Assembly (NCBI GenBank): GCA_934700385.1
Contig: CAKUXO010000005.1
Span: 17,491 to 81,490 of the forward strand
DNA from: an uncultured Candidatus Melainabacteria bacterium
GTDB taxonomy: Bacteria > Cyanobacteriota > Vampirovibrionia > Gastranaerophilales > Gastranaerophilaceae
DNA: 64,000 nucleotides
Reading direction: 5' to 3'
Below the pieces are notes generated by a model that saw only the letters and a list, made by a program, of their open reading frames with translations, searched no databases and had not been told where the DNA came from. Of the stretch, positions 59,073-64,000 are shown piece after piece. Position numbers and translations under genes: made by a program. Within the stretch, counting starts at the first letter, position 1, and every line of letters begins with the position of its first letter.

Positions 59073-59279
59073 ATGAAAAATTGTCCTTTTAAAAATACTG
59101 TTTGCGATTCAACTTGTGCTCTTTTTATAAGTAACGATGAGCTTAATGAAATGGTTGCAAACAGATTAAAATCAATCGGTGTTTTAACACATAATCAAGA
59201 TGGCATTTGCTCGCTTAAAAACATGGCGCTTGCCCAAAGCAGATTTATTTTTGAAAACACCAAAGTATTTAACAACTAA
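59073..59279 (+). CDS. Small Cys-rich protein, possible zinc binder
   Basis: The 68-residue protein begins MKNCPFKNTVCDSTCALFI, and a fourth or fifth Cys lies in DGICSLKNMA. Four Cys in the first 15 residues and later suggest a metal or disulfide site. TATAAT (59061-59066) is 6 bases before the ATG, so translation is probably leaderless. It is the first gene of the 59-64 kb operon. Confidence 0.6.
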   Translation: MKNCPFKNTVCDSTCALFISNDELNEMVANRLKSIGVLTHNQDGICSLKNMALAQSRFIFENTKVFNN

Positions 59280-59292
59280 GTTGGAGAAGATT

Positions 59293-60342
59293 TTGTATCA
59301 AGAAGAAATAATTAAAGAATTTAAAAGAAAAATAGAATCCGAACCAAATAACATAGAACATTGTAAAGATTTGGCTAATTATTATGTCGGGCTTAACGAT
59401 TTAACGAATGCACTTCATATTTATGAAGACATTTTAAGAGTTTATCCTGATGATTTTCAATCTTTAATTAACGCAGGAAGCATTTATTTTTATAAAAAAA
59501 TGTTTCTTGAAGCAATTAATTGTTATAATAAAGCTCTTGAAAACCATGGAGATAACTATTGCATTTTTTACAATTTAGGTAATGTTTATGCTGAAATTGA
59601 AAATTTTGAATTAGCTCTCTTAAACTATCAAAAAGCTAATAAATTAAGACCTGATAGCGCCGATGTTTATAGTGCTTTAGGATACCTTTATCAAGATATT
59701 AATAATCTTGATTTAGCTATTCAATATTATAAAAAAGCTCTTAAATATGATTCAAAAAATTATGAAATTTATATGAATATTGCAAACATCGAACACAAAA
59801 GAGGAAATGATGTTGAAGCGTTATTACAATATCAAAAGGCTTATGAATTAAATCCAAACGACAAAAAAACAACCCTTAGCCTAGCAAACGCATATTCTGA
59901 TATTAAAAACTTTAAATTAGCTCACACATATTTTGAAAAAGCTGTTGCGCTAGATGAAAACTATTACCCAACAAGGGTTTGTAGAGCCGTTGCATTTTGC
60001 GATGAAAATAAGCATGAAGAAGCAATTAAAGAATTAAAAATTGCAATTGAGCTTGTCCCATCTAAACCAAATGCTTATATTCTTCTTGCTAATCTTCTTT
60101 TTGAAGAAAAAAGATATGAAGAAGCGCTTTCATTATATAAAACTGCTCATAAAATCATGCCGGATAATCCAAAATATCTTGTTTTTATTGCTAACACATA
60201 TATTTTCTTAAATGATATTGAACAAGCAGTTAAATATTACAGAAAAGCGATGATTGCAGCACCAAAAGACAATGAAATTAAATTAATTTATATAGAAACA
60301 GCTAGTAAATATATTGAAGAAAAAGCAAAGGATAGAAAATGA
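59293..60342 (+). CDS. TPR-repeat protein
   Basis: The 349-residue protein consists of about nine tetratricopeptide repeats, for example YDSKNYEIYMNIANIEHKRG, LNPNDKKTTLSLANAY and YEEALSLYKTAHKIMPDNPK. TPR arrays bind proteins or peptides. The TTG at 59293 was chosen as start because GGAGAA lies 6 bases upstream; the longer frame would overlap the previous gene. Its end overlaps the next gene by 4 bases (ATGA). Confidence 0.8.
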   Translation: MYQEEIIKEFKRKIESEPNNIEHCKDLANYYVGLNDLTNALHIYEDILRVYPDDFQSLINAGSIYFYKKMFLEAINCYNKALENHGDNYCIFYNLGNVYAEIENFELALLNYQKANKLRPDSADVYSALGYLYQDINNLDLAIQYYKKALKYDSKNYEIYMNIANIEHKRGNDVEALLQYQKAYELNPNDKKTTLSLANAYSDIKNFKLAHTYFEKAVALDENYYPTRVCRAVAFCDENKHEEAIKELKIAIELVPSKPNAYILLANLLFEEKRYEEALSLYKTAHKIMPDNPKYLVFIANTYIFLNDIEQAVKYYRKAMIAAPKDNEIKLIYIETASKYIEEKAKDRK

Positions 60343-60740
60343 ACCCATCTTTAGAAAGCAAAATAGTTTCAATTTTATCATATTTTACATTTGGAATATT
60401 CAGCATTATCTGGATTGTTTTTGCGAATGTTACCAAAAGAAGAATGGACTCATTTTTAATTTTTAATCTTTATCAAGCAATATTTATTTCTGTTGTTTTA
60501 GCAGTTATATCTTTAATTTATGACATAGCTCTTAATATTTTAAGCGTTATTCCTTTTATTTCAAAATTAGCCAACGCTTTTAACATATTTTTCAATCAAA
60601 CCCCAATGTTTTTTACTTTTACATTATCAGGTCTTTTAGTAACACTTTTAGTTATCTATCTTTCTATAATGTCAATTTTAGGTAAAAAGCCTTATATTCC
60701 CGCTGTTTCAGACATAATAAGCACAAACTTCGGAGGTTAA
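60339..60740 (+). CDS. Small polytopic membrane protein
   Basis: This 133-residue protein has four likely membrane segments (FGIFSIIWIVF, FNLYQAIFISVVLAVISLIY, IALNILSVIPFI, LSGLLVTLLVIYLSI). The FLIFNLYQAIFI segment resembles Tic20/DUF4870-like proteins of cyanobacteria, which is a weak resemblance only. It overlaps the TPR gene by 4 bases. Confidence 0.6.
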   Translation: MNPSLESKIVSILSYFTFGIFSIIWIVFANVTKRRMDSFLIFNLYQAIFISVVLAVISLIYDIALNILSVIPFISKLANAFNIFFNQTPMFFTFTLSGLLVTLLVIYLSIMSILGKKPYIPAVSDIISTNFGG

Positions 60741-60741
60741 T

Positions 60742-61140
60742 TTGAAAAAAATAATTGCTTCATTTTTTATGTTGACTCTAAAGGTTTTTGCTGAAGTTGA
60801 ACCAATTGTTCAAGATGAAAATTTATCTGAAGTTTTAAGTAAAAGTTCTTATGAACCTAATTATTTTAAAATGCTTTTCGGGCTTTTTATTGTTATAGGT
60901 TTAATTTATTTTACAGGAATTGTTTATCAAAAACTTACAAAAGTTAAATTAAATCAAGATGAAGATGAGCTTTTTAGAATAGATTTAATAACTTCATCTT
61001 CTCTTGGTCAAAATAAAAGTTTACATGTTATTAAAGTAAATGATGAATATTGCTTAATTGGCGCAAGTCAAAATAATATCTCGCTTTTAAAAAAACTTGA
61101 ACCACCAAAACAAAATAAATTTGAAGAAATGGAAGATTAA
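60742..61140 (+). CDS. FliO-like single-pass membrane protein
   Basis: The 132-residue protein has an N-terminal signal-like segment, a central membrane helix (MLFGLFIVIGLIYFTGIVY) and a soluble tail with SSLGQNKSLHVIKVNDEYCLIGASQNNISLLKKL. That tail fits FliO of the flagellar export gate (LGxxxxLxVVxVxGxxLLLGVxxxxIxLL). It starts at TTG after CGGAGG. No other flagellar gene is in the window, so either flagellar genes are dispersed or the protein has another role. Confidence 0.6.
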   Translation: MKKIIASFFMLTLKVFAEVEPIVQDENLSEVLSKSSYEPNYFKMLFGLFIVIGLIYFTGIVYQKLTKVKLNQDEDELFRIDLITSSSLGQNKSLHVIKVNDEYCLIGASQNNISLLKKLEPPKQNKFEEMED

Positions 61141-61141
61141 A

Positions 61142-61630
61142 ATGACACTGGAATTATCAAAAGAAATTAAACTTGTTGTAAGTGATTTTGATGGAGTTTT
61201 TACAGATGGCTCTGTTTATATTTCAGAAAAAAATGAAGTTCAAAAAAAGCTTAATTTTAAAGATATTATGGGGGTTTTTCTTTTAAAGCAAAAAGGAATT
61301 GATTTTGCAATTATTTCTGGTGAAGATAGCAACATTTTAAACTATTTTAAAGATAAATTTGACCTAAAAGAAATCCATGGCGGCATTAGACAAAAAGGAA
61401 TTGTTTTAGATGAGATTATGAAAAAATATAATCTTCAATCAAATGAAATTTTATATATTGGTGATGATATTAATGACATTCCGGCTATGGAATTAGTTAA
61501 ATATAGAATAGCGCCAAAAAATTTAAACCCTGTTTTACCTTTTAAGGTTCAAAATCTTCAAATAACAAATAGTTATGGGGGAGATGGCGCAATTAGAGAA
61601 ATAGCAGACATATTGGTAAATTTAGAATAA
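61142..61630 (+). CDS. kdsC: 3-deoxy-D-manno-octulosonate-8-phosphate phosphatase
   Basis: This HAD-family phosphatase of 162 residues has the KdsC pattern: LVVSDFDGVFTDGSVYISE (nucleophile Asp and DG-x-x-TDG), FAIISGEDS (motif II), GIRQKGIVLDEIM with Lys, and YIGDDINDIPAME (motif III). A small C1 cap is typical of KdsC. It makes KDO for lipopolysaccharide, so the organism is a diderm. The ATG at 61142 gives a usual KdsC start; the longer frame overlaps the FliO-like gene. Confidence 0.85.
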   Translation: MTLELSKEIKLVVSDFDGVFTDGSVYISEKNEVQKKLNFKDIMGVFLLKQKGIDFAIISGEDSNILNYFKDKFDLKEIHGGIRQKGIVLDEIMKKYNLQSNEILYIGDDINDIPAMELVKYRIAPKNLNPVLPFKVQNLQITNSYGGDGAIREIADILVNLE

Positions 61631-61631
61631 A

Positions 61632-63344
61632 ATGCAAAAATTTATTAAAAAAATTGTTGATATAGTAAAATGTACAGATTATTTTAGCAAAAAAATCGAT
61701 GACTACAGACAAATTACAAAAGAACCCTCTATGCCTTTTTATGCTTATATAAACTGGGGGCTTCATTTAATCAACAAGGGCGAAAAAGAAAAAGGAATTG
61801 AAAAACTTAAACAAAGTGCGCTAATGTCGCAATCTAACCCTGAGGTTTACATTAATCTTGGAATTGCTTATGCTCAAGATGGCAACTTTGATGAAGCGAT
61901 GAAAAATTTTAAAAAAGCTGTTCGCCTTGATGTTAATAATGGCAGAGCATGGAGTCACCTTGCAAGCGTTTATAGTGAAACAGGCAACCTTAAAAGTGCT
62001 AAAAATGCTTTTGAAAAATCACTTCAATTAGACAAAACAAACGCATACACTTATCTTAATTATGGAATTTTTTGCGTTAAAAATAATTATAAAGAGCTTG
62101 CAAAAAGCCTTTTAAATAAAGCATATATTATTGACCCAACAAACATTCAAGCGCTTTTGATGTTAGGAATTATTTTTGCAAAAGAAGACGAATATAATAT
62201 TGCAATTAATAAATTCAGAAGAATTCTTCTTCAAGACCCTTTTAACTATGAAGCTCTTTATATGTGCGGATTTTGTTATTTTAAAATGGGCAAGTTCCTT
62301 GAATGTATTGAATTTTGCAAAAAAAGCATTTTAATCAATAAAGACAAAAAAGATAATTATGCGCTGATTGTTGAAAGTTATTTAAATCTTGGAGATAAGG
62401 AAAATTGTCTTGAAAGTTTTAAAAACTATGAAGAACTTTTAACTAATGATTGGAAATTTTATAATACTTGGGCGCAAGCCTTGCAAAAGTTTAATTTGTG
62501 GGAAGAATCCATTGAAAAATTAAACAAAGCAATTGAATTAAATCCTGAAAATTATTTGAATTATGACTTAATGGCTTTTGCAAAATTAAAACTTGAAAAA
62601 TATGATGAAGCCCTTGAAAACGCAAGAAAAGTTTTAAATTTAAAACCAGATTTAGCAAGCACATATTTTAACCTAGGTCAGATATATTTTAAAAAAGAAG
62701 AATATCAAAAAGCAATTGATTCATTTAAAAAAGCTGCATTTTTAGATACTTCAATTAAAAATGTATATTTTAACATCGCTTGTTCATATTATCACATTGA
62801 AGATTACAAAAATGCCGCAAAATATTGGACAAAAACAATTGAATATGATCCAAAAAATAAAAACGCAGTTGTTAATCTTTCAATGGTTTATCTTGAACAT
62901 CTTGAAGAAAAAGAAAAAGCCTTGAGAATTATAAGAAGCGCTTACATTGAAAATAAAAATGACCCCGAGCTTGTTTTTAAATATGGCTTAATTTTAATGG
63001 AAGTAGATGATTTATATCGAGCTAAAGAAAAATTTATTGAAGCCTATAAATTAAACAATAATCTTCTAGAGGCAAAAATTGCAGAGGCAGAATGTTTAAC
63101 AAAGCAAAAACATCTTGATGAGGCGCTTAAAGTTTTAAATGAGATTGAGGATAAAATTCAAGATGAAACAGAAAACAAAACTCTATTTTTAAATCAAAAA
63201 CTTGCAACATATTTTCTTTTAGCTAAGGAAAATCCTAGTGATGAAGAAATAAAAAGTGCAATTTTTGAAATTTGTGCTAAAATACAAAATATCCAAGGCG
63301 AAAGTGCTTTGGTTAAAGAAATAAACAATTATTACAATAGCTAG
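61632..63344 (+). CDS. TPR-repeat protein (570 residues)
   Basis: About 13 TPR units are visible, for example SNPEVYINLGIAYAQDGNFD, NYEALYMCGFCYFKMGKFLE, ENYLNYDLMAFAKLKLEKYD and LASTYFNLGQIYFKKEEYQK. It lies 1 base after kdsC and is followed by an aspartokinase gene. Scaffolding or envelope assembly is a reasonable guess from its position after kdsC, but there is no direct evidence. Confidence 0.8.
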   Translation: MQKFIKKIVDIVKCTDYFSKKIDDYRQITKEPSMPFYAYINWGLHLINKGEKEKGIEKLKQSALMSQSNPEVYINLGIAYAQDGNFDEAMKNFKKAVRLDVNNGRAWSHLASVYSETGNLKSAKNAFEKSLQLDKTNAYTYLNYGIFCVKNNYKELAKSLLNKAYIIDPTNIQALLMLGIIFAKEDEYNIAINKFRRILLQDPFNYEALYMCGFCYFKMGKFLECIEFCKKSILINKDKKDNYALIVESYLNLGDKENCLESFKNYEELLTNDWKFYNTWAQALQKFNLWEESIEKLNKAIELNPENYLNYDLMAFAKLKLEKYDEALENARKVLNLKPDLASTYFNLGQIYFKKEEYQKAIDSFKKAAFLDTSIKNVYFNIACSYYHIEDYKNAAKYWTKTIEYDPKNKNAVVNLSMVYLEHLEEKEKALRIIRSAYIENKNDPELVFKYGLILMEVDDLYRAKEKFIEAYKLNNNLLEAKIAEAECLTKQKHLDEALKVLNEIEDKIQDETENKTLFLNQKLATYFLLAKENPSDEEIKSAIFEICAKIQNIQGESALVKEINNYYNS

Positions 63345-63366
63345 AACCTCTTAAAAAGGGAAAAAG

Positions 63367-64000
63367 ATGGGAATAATAGTTCAAAAATTCGGCGGAACAT
63401 CCGTAGCAGACAGCGAAAAAATCAAAAACGCAACAAAAGCGGTTATTAAAGAAAAACTTAAAGGAAACGACGTTGTTGTTGTAGTTTCAGCGATGGGACA
63501 CACAACAGACAACCTTGTTAAGTTATCTAAAGAAATTACAACCCAACCGCCCGCAAGAGAAATGGACATGCTTTTAGCAACAGGTGAACAAATATCTATG
63601 TCGCTTTTTGCAATGGCATTAGTTGAACAAGGTTATAAAGCGCTTAGCATGACAGGGCTTCAAGCAGGAATTAAAACAGAAAATTGTCACCTTTGCGCAA
63701 GAATTGTTGATATTAATACAAATAAAATCAACAATGCCCTAAAAGAAGGTAATATCGTTATTGTAGCAGGCTTCCAAGGTGTTTGTGAAGATAATGAAAT
63801 AACAACATTAGGTAGAGGTGGTTCTGATACAAGTGCTGTAGCATTAGCATGCGCTCTAAATGCGCAAAGATGTGACATTTATTCAGATGTTGAAGGTGTT
63901 TACACAGCCGACCCAAGGGTTATTAAAACCGCTCAAAAACTTGATGTAATATCTTATGAAGAAATGCTTGAACTAGCAAGAGTTGGCGCTAATGTATTAC
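63367..64000 (+). CDS. lysC: Aspartokinase, 5' part of gene
   Basis: The frame from ATG 63367 stays open to the window end. It begins MGIIVQKFGGTSVADSEKIK, the aspartokinase ATP-binding start, followed by VVVVSAMGHTTDNLV, LLATGEQISMSLFAMAL, ITTLGRGGSDTSAVALA and SDVEGVYTADPRV, all diagnostic. It phosphorylates aspartate in the lysine, threonine, methionine and diaminopimelate pathways. The regulatory ACT domains lie beyond the window. AAAAAG precedes the ATG. Confidence 0.93.
   Translation, partial: MGIIVQKFGGTSVADSEKIKNATKAVIKEKLKGNDVVVVVSAMGHTTDNLVKLSKEITTQPPAREMDMLLATGEQISMSLFAMALVEQGYKALSMTGLQAGIKTENCHLCARIVDINTNKINNALKEGNIVIVAGFQGVCEDNEITTLGRGGSDTSAVALACALNAQRCDIYSDVEGVYTADPRVIKTAQKLDVISYEEMLELARVGANVL

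Overview
The window is AT-rich (about 30% GC by eye), about 90% coding, and built from short operons on both strands. It looks like one chromosomal segment of a diderm bacterium: it carries a KdsC-type KDO-8-phosphate phosphatase, a lipoprotein signal peptide, a type IV prepilin and a FliO-like protein, alongside RNase Y/YmdB, short HPF and a glutathione synthetase. My best guess is a non-photosynthetic gut relative of cyanobacteria (Gastranaerophilales/'Melainabacteria'). This is inference from gene content and from several lineage-type proteins carrying a short hydrophobic-[S/A/P]-F-x-G motif; other low-GC diderm gut lineages are possible. There is one complete tRNA gene (Pro, CGG). I see no rRNA, CRISPR array, prophage or insertion sequence.

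0-9 kb: the end of rpsA, a DUF1292-ruvX-hypothetical-ClpX-type zinc finger operon, a CorA-type transporter, cysK, and a trpR-trpB pair with a palindromic operator laid over its own promoter. acpS and a small conserved-looking protein follow. 9-17 kb: a YitT-type membrane protein diverges from a solute-binding lipoprotein. Next come a full-length membrane-pyrophosphatase homologue that has lost most of its catalytic acidic residues, a YjbQ-like protein missing its conserved His residues, an M24 aminopeptidase, a TrmH-family methyltransferase, a prepilin, mtnP and yggT. 17-30 kb: metK with a structured leader, aspS, a glycosyltransferase, a GGDEF/HD-GYP protein, a bifunctional Rel, ribF, two lineage-specific membrane proteins, and tRNA-Pro with a decayed tRNA-like copy beside it.

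30-41 kb: ffh, trkA-trkH, a formyltransferase, an endonuclease IV-like protein, DedA, an MpaA-like peptidase, and the PHP phosphatase-ymdB-rny cluster; rny seems to start at ATT. 41-48 kb: a membrane protein gene with an attenuator-like leader that holds two micro-ORFs, a DciA-like protein, hpf, an aminotransferase behind a leader ORF, hisH, secG and a small repeat peptide. 48-58 kb is the most accessory-like part: a pseudo-M48 protease, secreted proteins, a 1144-residue solenoid protein, a pentein deiminase-like protein and several F-x-G proteins. 58-64 kb: gshB, a Cys-rich protein, two TPR proteins, a FliO-like protein, kdsC and the start of an aspartokinase gene.

The most unusual signals are the inactivated-looking membrane pyrophosphatase next to a degenerate YjbQ, the F-x-G motif shared by otherwise unrelated proteins, the leader/attenuator before the 41.3-42.7 kb gene, the TrpR operator, and a set of genes whose -10 boxes sit so close to the ATG that their mRNAs should be leaderless.
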